NCBI GenBank assembly: GCA_031260045.1
Contig: JAIRKO010000002.1
Span: 1 to 32,649, forward strand
Length of the DNA: 32,649 nucleotides
Reading direction: 5' to 3'
Origin: Dysgonamonadaceae bacterium
GTDB lineage: Bacteria; Bacteroidota; Bacteroidia; Bacteroidales; Azobacteroidaceae
In this document: piece by piece, positions 9,211 through 18,044 of the stretch
How positions within the stretch are numbered: the first letter of the stretch is position 1
Layout: the number at the start of each line of letters is the position of its first letter
The notes under the pieces: model-generated
What the model saw: the letters and a program-made list of their open reading frames with translations, nothing else
Database searches by the model: none
What the model was told of the DNA's origin: nothing
Translations under genes and position numbers: made by a program

Positions 9211-9918
9211 TTATTCAAAATTAAAAGTAAAAATAATCATCCGTGAAACGCCTTTGGAAAGTGCAGCGGAATACTTTGCCTTGCTGGGGTCGGTTAAGTC
9301 GGAACGGTCTTTTTCCAACATGTTGCCTAATCCGAAACAAAAGCGGATTTCCGGGACTACCTTGACAAAGGAAAGATAAAAATCGCATCCCAAACCGATA
9401 GATATGCCATAATCCATCTGTTTCAAAAGCATTGGATCATCTTTTTTACGTCCCATATCCACCGCAGAATACACGCCGGCAAGCACGTATGGACGGTAAT
9501 TATTCAGCCGCATCGAACGGATTTTCAAATCAAGCGGAAAAAATAAATAATTGGAACGCACATTGGTTTTGAAATTCTCTTTCGTGGTTTGTTCCACAAA
9601 TTCAAATCCCTTGTCGCCGAAACACAGCATGGGCGTAAAACGGAGATTCATAAACGGATTCAAATACAAATCGGCTATCAAACCGACGGTAAATCCCGAA
9701 GAATAATTCGGAATCGTCCCGTACCATGTATTCCCGTTTTCTTCGGTAGAACCCGAATTGGTCAACAGCAAATTTTGAAAATTCAGCCCCACAGTAATCC
9801 CGAAGTGATATAATTTATAATCGCCATACGGTTGATTCCGAAGCTTTTGAGTCTGTGCCGAAAGAATGCTGCTCAACAGCGCAAGACCGATGATAACCGT
9901 GAATATTCTTTTACTCAT
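9211..9918 (-). CDS. porT: PorT-like outer membrane beta-barrel protein (type IX secretion)
   Basis: Predicted outer-membrane barrel needed for T9SS-dependent export of proteins carrying a C-terminal sorting domain. The signal peptide is at residues 1-21 (…LLSSILSAQ). The mature protein alternates beta strands (YHFGITVGLNFQNL, YSSGFTVGLIADLYLN, YRPYVLAGVYSAVD, YGISIGLGCDFYL) and ends in the barrel-type C-terminus MIIFTFNFE. The 235 residues are close to the size of P. gingivalis PorT, and the N-terminal YHFGITVG stretch looks characteristic. It could instead be an unrelated member of the wider barrel superfamily. The next gene upstream on this strand encodes a T9SS sorting-domain protein, which supports a working T9SS. 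A BIME-like repeat ends 20 bases before its start, so no promoter box is obvious. Confidence 0.75.
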   Translation of the reverse strand: MSKRIFTVIIGLALLSSILSAQTQKLRNQPYGDYKLYHFGITVGLNFQNLLLTNSGSTEENGNTWYGTIPNYSSGFTVGLIADLYLNPFMNLRFTPMLCFGDKGFEFVEQTTKENFKTNVRSNYLFFPLDLKIRSMRLNNYRPYVLAGVYSAVDMGRKKDDPMLLKQMDYGISIGLGCDFYLSFVKVVPEIRFCFGLGNMLEKDRSDLTDPSKAKYSAALSKGVSRMIIFTFNFE

Positions 9919-9937
9919 TTTTCGATAAGTAGTGTTC

Positions 9938-10022
9938 GGATTGTTTCAGGCTTCGCCTTCGCAATGACGAGTGCGATAATTTAACCTCACCGCGTCATTG
10001 CGAACCGCGAAGGCAATCCAGA
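9938..10022. repeat. BIME-like palindromic repeat, copy A
   Basis: Two inverted half units: GGATTGTTTCAGGC… to GCAATGACG (9938-9969) and CGTCATTGCGAACCGCGAAGG… to CAATCCAGA (9993-10022), separated by about 23 bases. The arms and the following AAATAATATGA closely match copy B at 13734-13825, so the repeated unit extends beyond the palindrome. It lies 20 bases upstream of the porT start. Confidence 0.8.
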
Positions 10023-10146
10023 ATGAAATAATATGACATTTATGTTCGATTAATAATAACGGGAAAGCAAGGGAGTTATTGTAAAAACATGATTTTTCAT
10101 TCAAGTTGCCGTTTGATAATGGGTGCAATTGACTACGTCAATTTTT

Positions 10147-10280
10147 AATAACAAAAACAACCCCAGTAGCAGGCTCGTAACCACACAAACACAACCTCAT
10201 TACCTTATCAATATTCAATGAGGTAACGAAGTTGTGTATTGGATGTTAACGTTATTACTACTGAGGTTGTTTTTGTTATT
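10147..10280 (-). other. 134-base nested inverted repeat, possible structured RNA
   Basis: The outer arms 10147-10169 and 10258-10280 are complementary at 22 of 23 positions. Inner arms (about 10189-10207 and 10220-10238) are complementary at 16 of 19. Together they would fold into one long two-storey hairpin. The single outer mismatch and two of the three inner mismatches become G-U pairs only if the minus strand is transcribed, the strand of both flanking genes. The inner and outer arms also resemble each other (ACAACCTCATTACC / ACAACCCCAGTAG), hinting at an internal duplication. A second small palindrome, AATTGAC-TAC-GTCAATT (10127-10143), adjoins it. No reading frame is present. It could be an attenuator, an mRNA-processing structure, a small RNA or a MITE-like element. 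Confidence 0.6.
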
Positions 10281-10318
10281 GCAATAAGGTTCCGGCACGA
10301 TATATTCCCAAATTAAAA

Positions 10319-10411
10319 AGCCGTCATTCCGCGTCCAGCGCGGAAATCCCTGAAAGGAGGTAAATTTGGGGATGGCGGATCTTCGCTACGCTCCGTCCGC
10401 AATGACGGCGA
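10319..10411. repeat. Dispersed inverted repeat, GC-rich family
   Basis: It is bounded by GCCGTCATTCCGCG and CGCAATGACGGC, which are near-inverses of one another, with ATCTTCGCTACGCTCCG inside. The same words occur around 21470-21500 and 25940. It lies 28 bases past the stop of the T9SS cargo gene on the minus strand. Confidence 0.6.
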
Positions 10412-10438
10412 TTTATTCGAGTTATTTAATCCTTCATG

Positions 10439-11398
10439 TCATTTTTTAATGAACTTAATCGTCTGAGTCTTAATTTTTAAGAAATAAACGCCCCGTGAAA
10501 GTCCGGAAATATCAATTTCTTTTTCGGATGATAACACTCGCGACAAAACCGTTTTCCCTGCCATATCAAGGATGCGGACAGCAACAGGCGCATCAATCCC
10601 CTTGATGTTGAGGACATTGTCCGATGGATTAGGATAGACGGAAACCACATTCGCTTCAATGGCAGACAAGCCCGTAAACGTAGTAGAATAAGAAGCCGGA
10701 TCACTGTAATTGCCCGAAAAATCAACGGCATAAATCGAAAAATAATAGGCTCTACCCGGCACAAGATTCAAATTCACTTCATCGAAAAACGATACTTCAG
10801 CAATCTTATTTATCGCATCTTCGATATAATAAAAGAAACTTTCCGAATTGTCGGATGCAGAAAGCGAAAAATGAAGTTGTTGACTCGTTGCGCTGACAAT
10901 CATGTTATTCAGCACAGGCTTGGTTTGGTCGCTTGCATCCGCCGAATTCGCACGCATGTAATCATAATCAATCTCGCTTGTTTCGTAGAAAACGTTATTT
11001 TCCCCCTGCAAAAAGGTTAATTTTACATTCCGAGAAATCAACGACTGGCAAGGGTTTATATTCGGCATCCCTGTTACGCCATAAGTTTGCGGAGTACCGG
11101 GAACCCTGTTAAGCAAATTGCTTTCCTGTTTATCCGGATATCCTAAACGAAGTCGCGAAGACCAATTACTATCGTCAAGACTCTTTCCGTTTAACTTTGT
11201 CCAAACCCACGTTTTTGTTCCGAAAGTAACTGCTTTGAAATTGAAAGTTACGCCGGAAACGGCAAAATCGGAAACGACGCCATCCTGAATGGGATACAAA
11301 GGCAACCCTTGGCGCATAATTGAACCGTGGTAATTAACCGCAGCAAATGCCTGAAAGCAAGCTGCGATAAAAACTAAAGATAAAAAAAATGTTCTCAT
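10439..11398 (-). CDS. T9SS cargo-like secreted protein with type A sorting domain
   Basis: Signal peptide at residues 1-19 (…CFQAFAA), then an N-terminal region of unknown fold (about 20-165). A fibronectin-III-like region follows at about 165-245 (TSQQLHFSLSAS…, …GRAYYFSIYAVDFSGN). A C-terminal T9SS type A sorting domain starts near 247: VYPNPSDNVLNI, then VRILDMAGKTVL, then ISGLSRGVYFLKI and a basic end. This domain directs export through the T9SS and cell-surface attachment. No catalytic motif was recognised, so the function is unknown. It lies 57 bases after the GH3 stop on the same strand and may be the last gene of the PUL transcript. An accessory role in glucan binding is only a guess from position. 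Confidence 0.75.
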   Translation of the reverse strand: MRTFFLSLVFIAACFQAFAAVNYHGSIMRQGLPLYPIQDGVVSDFAVSGVTFNFKAVTFGTKTWVWTKLNGKSLDDSNWSSRLRLGYPDKQESNLLNRVPGTPQTYGVTGMPNINPCQSLISRNVKLTFLQGENNVFYETSEIDYDYMRANSADASDQTKPVLNNMIVSATSQQLHFSLSASDNSESFFYYIEDAINKIAEVSFFDEVNLNLVPGRAYYFSIYAVDFSGNYSDPASYSTTFTGLSAIEANVVSVYPNPSDNVLNIKGIDAPVAVRILDMAGKTVLSRVLSSEKEIDISGLSRGVYFLKIKTQTIKFIKK

Positions 11399-11455
11399 AA
11401 GACTATATATTTATAAATTTAATAATTGCACGTACAAAATTTTCAGATGAAATTT

Positions 11456-13708
11456 CTATTTCCCGTGCAAATACGTAAAAGAACTCTCCAAACCCTCAGT
11501 GCTATTGGGAGCAATCCAAACCGAGTAATCGCCTTCTTCGAGCAACTCCTCATCGTGATTGTTCCAAAACTTCAAATCGTCGGCTGCAAGCGTAAACGAA
11601 ACGGTTTTTGCTTCGCCGGGCTGCAAAACGATTTTGTCGAAATCTTTTAACTCCTTGACCGGTCGCGTAATCGTCCCTACCCTATCGCACACATATAATT
11701 GTACGATTTCGGCGCCCGCCCGCATACCGGTATTTTTAACCGTGCAGGAAATTTCGATTTTCCCGCTTTTGTCAAGCGTTGTCGTAGAAAGTTTCAAATC
11801 GCTATATTCAAAAGTGGTGTAGGACAAACCGAAACCGAAAGGAAATAACGGCGATTGTCCCGCATCCAAGTAATAATTCGTATTGCCCAGCGATACCTGC
11901 CCGGCTTCGAGCGGAATATTTTCGATAGTCTGCAAATCGTCGCCCGCAGGACGTCCGCTGTTTTTATGATTGTAATAAATCGGCGATTGTCCTACCATTT
12001 TCGGATAAGTAACCGGCAATTTCCCCGATGGCACGGCTTTTCCGAAAAGTAAATCGGTCAATGCCGCCCCGCCCATCGTTCCGGGATGGAACGTGAACAA
12101 ATAACTTTTCACCCAAGGCAATTCTCGGTAAATTTCAATGGCGCGTCCCGCCATGACAACCAATACAATGGGTTTGCCCGTTTGGGCAAGTTCGGCTAAT
12201 AATTCCCGTTGCGCTCCGGGCAAGCCGATGTCGGCGCGGCAGTGCGCTTCGCCCGATAAAATCGCTTCTTCGCCGCCGAAAAACAAAATCACATCGCTGG
12301 CACGTGCAGCCTCAACGGCTTGCGAAAATTTCGACCGGTTCATATCGCGGCTGAAAGTTAATCCCTGCGCATAATTGATTTTCAATTTGTCGCCGTATTC
12401 GGCAAATAAAGCCGCCAAAGGAGTAACGGTGTGTGTCTTGTCGCCGTCAAACACCCATGTGCCCATTTGGTCGTGCGGGGCGTCAGCCATCGGACCGATT
12501 ACGGCAATCGAACGAATTTTCTGGCTCAAAGGTAACAAATTATTTTCATTTTTCAATAAAACGGCGCTTTCGACAGCCGCTTCTTTGGCTTTTTGCAAAT
12601 GCGCATCGGCATACATCACGTTGTTGCCGGTTTTTATATACGGACGGTCGAACAGTCCCAATTCGTATTTCAATTTCAAAACACGACGAACCGCTTGATT
12701 AATAACGGCTTCCTTAATTTTCCCTTCTTTAAGCAATTCCGCAGCAAAGGGCAAGTAAGCGTGGTTTTCCATGTCCACATCAATCGTAGTATTTATCCCT
12801 ATTTCGGCGGCGTGTTTCAAATCCCGCGCAAAACCGTGGGGAACCAGTTCGCCGATTGAATGCCAGTCGCTCACAACAATATCGTCGTAGCGCCATTCGT
12901 CGCGCAAAATTTGTTTCACCAAATATTCGTTGCCCGAACTCGGCACGCCGTTAATTTCATTGAACGAAACCATTACCGAAGCGCATCCCGCGTCAACTGC
13001 CGCTTTGAAAGGCGGTAGATAAACGTTGCGCAACTGTTCGCCGGATATGATTGCCGTGTTGTAATCGCGACCGCTTTCGGCGGCTCCGTAACCGGCATAA
13101 TGTTTGGCGCAAGCGGCGACAGAGGTGGGCTGGCTCAAATCATCGCCCTGAAATCCCTTCACCATGGCAACGCCCAAACGGGAAGCCAAAACAGGGTCTT
13201 CGCCCAAACTTTCGACAATGCGCCCCCAACGATGGTCGCGCGAAATATCCAACATCGGAGCAAATGTCCAGCGGATACCGACGGAAGCGGCTTCGACGGC
13301 TGCCACGCGAGCGCCGTTTTCCACTACCAGCGGATTCCACGAAGAAGCCTGTCCCAACGGAACGGGAAAAATGGTTTTAAACCCATGAATTACGTCGCGG
13401 GCAAAAATGAGCGGAATACTCAAACGGCTGTCTTTCACGGCTATCTCTTGAAGGGCGTTGATGGTTTTGGGATCAACCTCATTCAAAATCGAACCGATGG
13501 CTCCGTTTTTAATTCGGGCGGCAATATCGTCATTAAGACCGTATGAGGCTATTTGGTTCAATTGCCCGATTTTTTCTTCCCATGTCATTTGGGATAGCAG
13601 TTGATCGACCTTTTGATCAATAGAACCGTCCGGTTGTTTGCCGTAAGCGGCAAAAACGAACGCCATACCGATAAGGAGATTTGAGTATTTTATGCTCGTG
13701 ATTTTCAT
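11456..13708 (-). CDS. bglX: Glycoside hydrolase family 3 beta-glucosidase
   Basis: Predicted periplasmic beta-glucosidase releasing glucose from imported beta-gluco-oligosaccharides. An N-terminal signal-like segment (about 1-23) is followed by the GH3 TIM barrel with KHYAGYG (202-208), the catalytic nucleophile Asp281 in VVSDWHS and GEDP at 169-172. The alpha/beta C-terminal domain includes IGPMADAPHDQMG and FFGGEEAILSGE, which probably carries the acid/base glutamate. A fibronectin-III-like domain closes the protein (…GAEIVQLYVCD… to …YSVWIAP). The 750 residues are normal for BglX-type enzymes. It is the last enzyme of the PUL, downstream of GH128. A BIME-like repeat (13734-13825) lies just before its start and might set its expression apart from the upstream genes. 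Aryl-glucosidase or xylosidase activity is possible, but the context favours glucan. Confidence 0.93.
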   Translation of the reverse strand: MKITSIKYSNLLIGMAFVFAAYGKQPDGSIDQKVDQLLSQMTWEEKIGQLNQIASYGLNDDIAARIKNGAIGSILNEVDPKTINALQEIAVKDSRLSIPLIFARDVIHGFKTIFPVPLGQASSWNPLVVENGARVAAVEAASVGIRWTFAPMLDISRDHRWGRIVESLGEDPVLASRLGVAMVKGFQGDDLSQPTSVAACAKHYAGYGAAESGRDYNTAIISGEQLRNVYLPPFKAAVDAGCASVMVSFNEINGVPSSGNEYLVKQILRDEWRYDDIVVSDWHSIGELVPHGFARDLKHAAEIGINTTIDVDMENHAYLPFAAELLKEGKIKEAVINQAVRRVLKLKYELGLFDRPYIKTGNNVMYADAHLQKAKEAAVESAVLLKNENNLLPLSQKIRSIAVIGPMADAPHDQMGTWVFDGDKTHTVTPLAALFAEYGDKLKINYAQGLTFSRDMNRSKFSQAVEAARASDVILFFGGEEAILSGEAHCRADIGLPGAQRELLAELAQTGKPIVLVVMAGRAIEIYRELPWVKSYLFTFHPGTMGGAALTDLLFGKAVPSGKLPVTYPKMVGQSPIYYNHKNSGRPAGDDLQTIENIPLEAGQVSLGNTNYYLDAGQSPLFPFGFGLSYTTFEYSDLKLSTTTLDKSGKIEISCTVKNTGMRAGAEIVQLYVCDRVGTITRPVKELKDFDKIVLQPGEAKTVSFTLAADDLKFWNNHDEELLEEGDYSVWIAPNSTEGLESSFTYLHGK

Positions 13709-13733
13709 TTTACAATGATTATGTCTCGTTTTC

Positions 13734-13825
13734 TCTGGATTGCTTCAGGCTTCGCCTTCGCAATGACGTAGCGGGGCTAACCGTATACGTTCTTTGCGAA
13801 CCGCGAAGCGGTGAAGCAATCCAGA
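13734..13825. repeat. BIME-like palindromic repeat, copy B (inside the PUL)
   Basis: The half unit TCTGGATTGCTTCAGGC… to GCAATGACG (13734-13768) is followed by an inverted, partly degenerate half ending GTGAAGCAATCCAGA (13825). Both the arms and the trailing AAATAATATGA match copy A at 9938. It fills most of the 148-base gap between the GH128 and GH3 genes. Confidence 0.8.
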
Positions 13826-13856
13826 AATAAAATAATATGAACTATTACTTAATATG

Positions 13857-15167
13857 TTATTTTTCGTATTTCCACCAATTCAAACTAAACATTCCTTGAC
13901 TGGGTTGTATGCGGATGGTTTGTTTGCCGCTGTTCAAAGGAACGGTTGATGTTACGGTAGTCCAAGCGGTGTTACTACCTGTTTTCGATAAATCAATTTC
14001 ACGGAGTTCATTACCGTTGGAGGAAATTTTCATTTTAGCTCCATACTCCGAAGCATAACGAAAATTCAATTGATAATCACCTGCCGTTTCCGGAGTAATT
14101 TGGTATTCCATCCATTGCAATATATACATATCCGCTACTTCCAAAATACCGCTTACATCCGATGAAACTTTCAGTTGGGGTCCCCCTGCAAAATTAGGCG
14201 TTCCCGTCATCTCGCTTGCATTGCAATTGTTGTAATGTTCTGCCGGTATCGCTTGACCCTGAACATAATACAATCCCTTGTCAAATGAAGAGAAATAGAT
14301 ATAAATTTTCCCTAAATCGGTTAATTCCCCCGTTCTATTACCCGAAGGACGTAACTTGGAATTTGACCTTTCCGTTACAGCCATACCGCCGTCGTATTTG
14401 AACCACGCATAACGTTCTATAAGCGGGTCGCTTTCCAAATAGTTCAGCATACTGCACATAAATTCGCGTTGATCCTCAGCGGAATAATTCCCTTCCCATG
14501 CGCTAAACTCCGTTAACCATATCGGTTTGTCATATTTCCGAAACCTTTCAATATACTCTTTCACAGCCAGAGGAGAAGGCATATAAGAATGAAGAGCCAA
14601 AGCCGCCACATCATCAAGCGAAACGCCCGGTTGATCAAAAAATTCATCCATCCATGTAATCGGGTCTTCGTATTCGGGAAGCGTTCCGTAATTCATTGCC
14701 GGAGCCACAATTTTCATATTTAGCTCTTGCGCCAATTTTTTTACCTGCTGCCATTGTACGGCAGCCTGCGCAGGAGTCATATTGGCTTGGTTTGTCAGGT
14801 TCGGTTCGTTATAAGCCAAAATATATATACAGTCGGGATTTGCTTGCTTGTATTCACGGATCTGTTTTTCCCATTTCTTTGTGATATTTAAACTATCCCA
14901 AAACATTGGAAAATAATCAATTCGACCTTCCTTAGCCAAATTCACAAGCGCATCGCTATAGCCGCTCGCGCCCCAATTGTAAGCCCAGCTTATACCGTTT
15001 TTCAATTGAGCGAAATCGGCTTCGTAAAGTACATTGAAACAAATACCTCTTTTTTCACTACGCGCTTGCTTACTCGTATATGTGACCAAATCTTCTTTGC
15101 CTGTTTCTTCACACGACACGAATACCGCCAACAAAATGAGGATAAAACCGTATATTATTTTGTTCAT
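13857..15167 (-). CDS. GH128 endo-beta-1,3-glucanase lipoprotein with C-terminal CBM6-like domain
   Basis: Predicted surface endo-glucanase cutting beta-1,3-glucan. I start it at 15167, where the lipoprotein signal peptide MNKIIYGFILILLAVFVSC begins; the longer open frame adds 34 residues without signal character. Cys19 would be lipidated. The catalytic domain (about 38-265) carries the family hallmarks WAYNWG, YILAYNEPN with probable acid/base Glu121, ALHSYMP, and IWLTEFSAW with probable nucleophile Glu220, then ERYAWF. That is the glycosyl-hydrolase catalytic core of Asl1 type, CAZy GH128. Residues about 310-436 form a jelly-roll CBM6-like module (GDYQLNFRYAS…, …SGKQTIRIQPSQG…); CBM6 modules often bind beta-1,3-glucan. 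It is fourth in the PUL. Assignment to GH128 is by motif only. Confidence 0.85.
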   Translation of the reverse strand: MNKIIYGFILILLAVFVSCEETGKEDLVTYTSKQARSEKRGICFNVLYEADFAQLKNGISWAYNWGASGYSDALVNLAKEGRIDYFPMFWDSLNITKKWEKQIREYKQANPDCIYILAYNEPNLTNQANMTPAQAAVQWQQVKKLAQELNMKIVAPAMNYGTLPEYEDPITWMDEFFDQPGVSLDDVAALALHSYMPSPLAVKEYIERFRKYDKPIWLTEFSAWEGNYSAEDQREFMCSMLNYLESDPLIERYAWFKYDGGMAVTERSNSKLRPSGNRTGELTDLGKIYIYFSSFDKGLYYVQGQAIPAEHYNNCNASEMTGTPNFAGGPQLKVSSDVSGILEVADMYILQWMEYQITPETAGDYQLNFRYASEYGAKMKISSNGNELREIDLSKTGSNTAWTTVTSTVPLNSGKQTIRIQPSQGMFSLNWWKYEK

Positions 15168-15208
15168 TATGAAAGTTATAAATGTATTAATATTATTAAA
15201 CCAATAAT

Positions 15209-15293
15209 CTCTGTGTAACTCTGTGTCTTCTCCGTGCTTCTCAGGCTTACAAATTACGCCGAGCAACACGAAGAAACACAGAGAGCCACAGAG
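15209..15293. repeat. Inverted repeat between surface lipoprotein and GH128 genes (CTCTGTGT type)
   Basis: The left arm CTCTGTGTAACTCTGTGTC… (from 15209) pairs with …AAACACAGAGAGCCACAGAG (ending 15293) over about 30 bases with several mismatches. It is a sequence type different from the other two families and the only copy in the window. It lies in the 153-base gap inside the PUL transcript and would fold into a long hairpin in the mRNA. Confidence 0.7.
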
Positions 15294-15320
15294 TTGTAAA
15301 AATTCCTGTAAATTAAAGCA

Positions 15321-16205
15321 TCATTCTTCTGTTTGTACCTTTTTTTTGTAGAAGAACATGGCGTCCAAGTTAATTTCGTATCCTTCGATATTTTCCTCTT
15401 GTACAAAACCGAGCAAGTACGGTCTGTTTTGGGCATCTCCTCCTTCATTAGTTGTCCATACACGTATCGGTCCATCCCATCTATATCCGTCGGCAACCAT
15501 TCGTGAAACAGGGATTTCAATATGTTGCCACTCTCCATTGTGTTCATAAGTATCCAACTTTCCTACCTTATTTTTGGGTCCAAAATAATACTTCAAACCA
15601 CCGCCATCATTAACATCTCCATCTTTTGTGGGAGTGCCGTCGCTAAAGAAGATTAAGGTACAACCTGCGTTCGATTGTTCGGGCGGACTTTTGATAGCAA
15701 AGTGGAACCAATAATCGTTGGGATTATCCGTAACCTCTTTGAGGTTTGGTACCCCCTTGGGATACATATCAACAGTATCCCCGTTGATTATTCTTGTAAA
15801 TTGACCGACAATAGCGCCGCCATTCCATTTAACATTGTTTACACCTGCCGGAGTAACTACAAAAGACGTCCAAACTACATCAGTGCCGGTATAAGGCTCG
15901 CCAAATGCATTTTCACCGGAACACACCCCTCCGGTTAACGAAGTACCATCCGGCCATACATCATAATCGCGAAGCATTGTAGGCACTTTCACTTTATCTC
16001 CAAGAGTCCATATGCTCACTTCATCCATCAAAAAAATGTAGAAATCCGAGCCATCTATGAAATTCTCAACGCCTGGTTCATTAGGCTCATCGCCATCTCC
16101 ATCATCGCCGCCGCCATCATCGTTTTTACACCCTGAAAGCAATACTGCCGTGAACGTCATTAAGCCGACCGTAGCCAGCAACCAAAAAAAATTTTTTCTT
16201 CTCAT
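15321..16205 (-). CDS. PUL surface lipoprotein, probable glycan-binding protein (SGBP position)
   Basis: The 294-residue protein starts with a lipoprotein signal (LLSGC, Cys26). It is followed by an acidic, glycine-rich stretch (KNDDGGGDDGDGDEPNEPG) typical of the lipoprotein export signal that sends Bacteroidota lipoproteins to the cell surface. The rest (about 50-290) is predicted beta-rich with many aromatics (VSIWTLGD, NDYWFHFAIKSP, EWQHIEIPVSRM, DAMFFYKKK), consistent with a carbohydrate-binding jelly roll. No catalytic motif is recognised. Its place between susD and the GH128 gene is the usual place of a surface glycan-binding protein. Binding of beta-1,3-glucan is inferred from context. 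A hairpin with 14-base arms lies between it and susD. Confidence 0.7.
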   Translation of the reverse strand: MRRKNFFWLLATVGLMTFTAVLLSGCKNDDGGGDDGDGDEPNEPGVENFIDGSDFYIFLMDEVSIWTLGDKVKVPTMLRDYDVWPDGTSLTGGVCSGENAFGEPYTGTDVVWTSFVVTPAGVNNVKWNGGAIVGQFTRIINGDTVDMYPKGVPNLKEVTDNPNDYWFHFAIKSPPEQSNAGCTLIFFSDGTPTKDGDVNDGGGLKYYFGPKNKVGKLDTYEHNGEWQHIEIPVSRMVADGYRWDGPIRVWTTNEGGDAQNRPYLLGFVQEENIEGYEINLDAMFFYKKKVQTEE

Positions 16206-16257
16206 GAATTTAGTAATTAAAAATTAAACAATAAGTGATTTTTATTTATTATCAGCG

Positions 16258-16344
16258 TGCATTTTAAATTGGCGCGGTGGTCACATCTTCGCGGTTTGCC
16301 GGTAACGGCTGCGATAATTTAGCCTTGCAACAATTTTAAATGCA
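16258..16344 (-). promoter_or_regulatory. Intercistronic hairpin between susD and the surface lipoprotein gene
   Basis: TGCATTTTAAATTG (16258-16271) and CAATTTTAAATGCA (16331-16344) are complementary at 13 of 14 positions and enclose about 59 bases. These include a smaller GCCGGTAACGGC element. The structure starts 14 bases past the susD stop and would form in the PUL mRNA, where it could tune expression of downstream genes or protect the susCD message. Confidence 0.5.
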
Positions 16345-16357
16345 CCCATTTATAATC

Positions 16358-18025
16358 TCATTTCCATTTTTCATTTTGATTGAATCCGCCTAAATCCATT
16401 TCGTATTGCGGCAATGGGAAATATTCGTGTTTCTCTTTTTCAAAATCGGACATCTCTGCTTGCACTTCAGGCGTTTCGTTCGCTTTATAGGCATTCATTG
16501 TTTCGGTAGCAATGCCCCACCGCACCAAATCGAACCAGCGATGGCTTTCCATAGCCAATTCCACACGGCGTTCGTGGCGGATGGCTTCTCGAAGACCGGC
16601 TTGATTATCGGTAAAAGATACTCCCGTTTTCCGGTTTACATAATTTGGAAAGTCGGAAAGTTGCGTTGCCGGATTGGCGATTTCAGCGCGACGAACCGCA
16701 CGCAGTTGATTTAATATTCCTTTTGCCGTGTTAAAATCGCCGCTTTCGTTTGCCGTTTCGGCATACATTAAAAGGACGTCGGCATAGCGAATAAGTTTAA
16801 TATTGATAGGCGATCGCGTAGCATGCGCTTTCCATATTGCGACGTTGAGGCTGTCCATAAGCGTGTATTTGCGCGAGAGGAATGACGTTCCCAAATAAAT
16901 TTCTTCATCAGGATTAGTCATCAAATTGGCATCCAAAACAAGTATTGACGCTTCACGTCGTAAATCGCCCTCTTCAAATTCGTCATACAAATCTTGTGTG
17001 GGTTTGTTAAATCCCCATCCCTCTGCGACACCCTCCGTCAAATATGTCGGGAACTCGGTTGAACGCGACCGAGTAAGAACGGTTGTAAATGTGCCGCGTG
17101 TAGCGCCGAAATGCGGAAGTGATCCGAAATTTCCATAGTCGCTGGTAGCCTCTTCGGCATACTGCACCTCGAAGACCGACTCCCGTCCGTTTTCATTATC
17201 AAGGGAAAAATTGTCGGCATATTTCAGTTCCAGACTGTATTGGTTGCTGTTAATTATGGAGTCGCCCCATCGTTTTGCTATTGCATAATGCGACTCATCA
17301 AATTGCGCATAATACAAATGCGTTTTGAGCAACATCGCTTGCGCCGCGCCTTTGGTGGCGCGTCCGATATCGGCATCAGGCAATTCGCTCACACGCCACA
17401 GTTTTTGGTTTGCTTCTTCCAAATCGCTGAAAATCTGATCGTAAATGTCTTTAACCTCCGCTTTGGGTTGTTTCCAATCTCCCTCATCGTCAATGACTTT
17501 TGTTATAAGCGGAACTTCTCCAAACACGCGCACAAGACGGAAATAATACAATGCCCGAAGGAAATACGCTTCTCCCAGCAAACGATTTTTCATGCTTTCG
17601 TTCAGAGTCAAATCCTTTTCTAAGATAGGAATTTGTTCCAATACAAAATTTGCGCGGGCAATGCCATGGAAATTAAGTTGATACCAATCAAGCAAGATGG
17701 CATTGTTGTCCGAAACTTTGAAATTATCAATATCATACGCATCCCGTATATCGGTGGTGCTTTGTCCGCCTTTCAGGGCGTCGTCTGAGGCTATATCACC
17801 GATAAACCATTCGGCGCAATAGACTTGACCGAATTCCCATTGCAATGGGACATAAACAGCATTTATCGCTTGAATGGCTGCATTTTCACCGCCGACAATA
17901 AAATAGTCGTCAATTCCGGATTTTGCGGGCTGCGGCTCGCCAAGCCAATCGGAACACATCGTCAGGACAATAGTTGATGTAATTATTGCGATTGATTTGA
18001 TTATATGATTTGCAATATTTTTCAT
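16358..18025 (-). CDS. susD: SusD/RagB-family nutrient-binding outer membrane lipoprotein
   Basis: The lid lipoprotein of the SusCD complex, which captures oligosaccharides at the surface and hands them to SusC. I start at 18025 (MKNIANHIIK…), which gives a clean lipoprotein signal ending VLTMC with Cys24; the longer frame adds 10 residues that overlap the susC 3' end. The 555-residue protein shows the family pattern: LLGEAYFLRALYYFRLVRVFGEVPL in the TPR-like region, the …SPINIKLIRYADVLLMYAETANE segment and a C-terminal LRAVRRAEIA…REAIRHERRVELAMESHRWFDLVRWG. The gap to the susC stop is only 19 bases, so the two are certainly co-transcribed. The glycan specificity cannot be read from SusD itself; the neighbouring GH128 and GH3 suggest beta-1,3-glucan. 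Confidence 0.95.
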   Translation of the reverse strand: MKNIANHIIKSIAIITSTIVLTMCSDWLGEPQPAKSGIDDYFIVGGENAAIQAINAVYVPLQWEFGQVYCAEWFIGDIASDDALKGGQSTTDIRDAYDIDNFKVSDNNAILLDWYQLNFHGIARANFVLEQIPILEKDLTLNESMKNRLLGEAYFLRALYYFRLVRVFGEVPLITKVIDDEGDWKQPKAEVKDIYDQIFSDLEEANQKLWRVSELPDADIGRATKGAAQAMLLKTHLYYAQFDESHYAIAKRWGDSIINSNQYSLELKYADNFSLDNENGRESVFEVQYAEEATSDYGNFGSLPHFGATRGTFTTVLTRSRSTEFPTYLTEGVAEGWGFNKPTQDLYDEFEEGDLRREASILVLDANLMTNPDEEIYLGTSFLSRKYTLMDSLNVAIWKAHATRSPINIKLIRYADVLLMYAETANESGDFNTAKGILNQLRAVRRAEIANPATQLSDFPNYVNRKTGVSFTDNQAGLREAIRHERRVELAMESHRWFDLVRWGIATETMNAYKANETPEVQAEMSDFEKEKHEYFPLPQYEMDLGGFNQNEKWK

Positions 18026-18044
18026 ATTTTTAATTTGTAATTGA

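Noticed and set aside
9191-9379. 62-codon plus-strand frame after the S9 peptidase
   Set aside because: Mostly antisense to the 3' end of porT and starts inside a hairpin.
10147-10280. CRISPR or retron interpretation of the repeated arms
   Set aside because: Only paired inverted arms, no regular direct repeats or spacers, and no cas or reverse transcriptase gene nearby.
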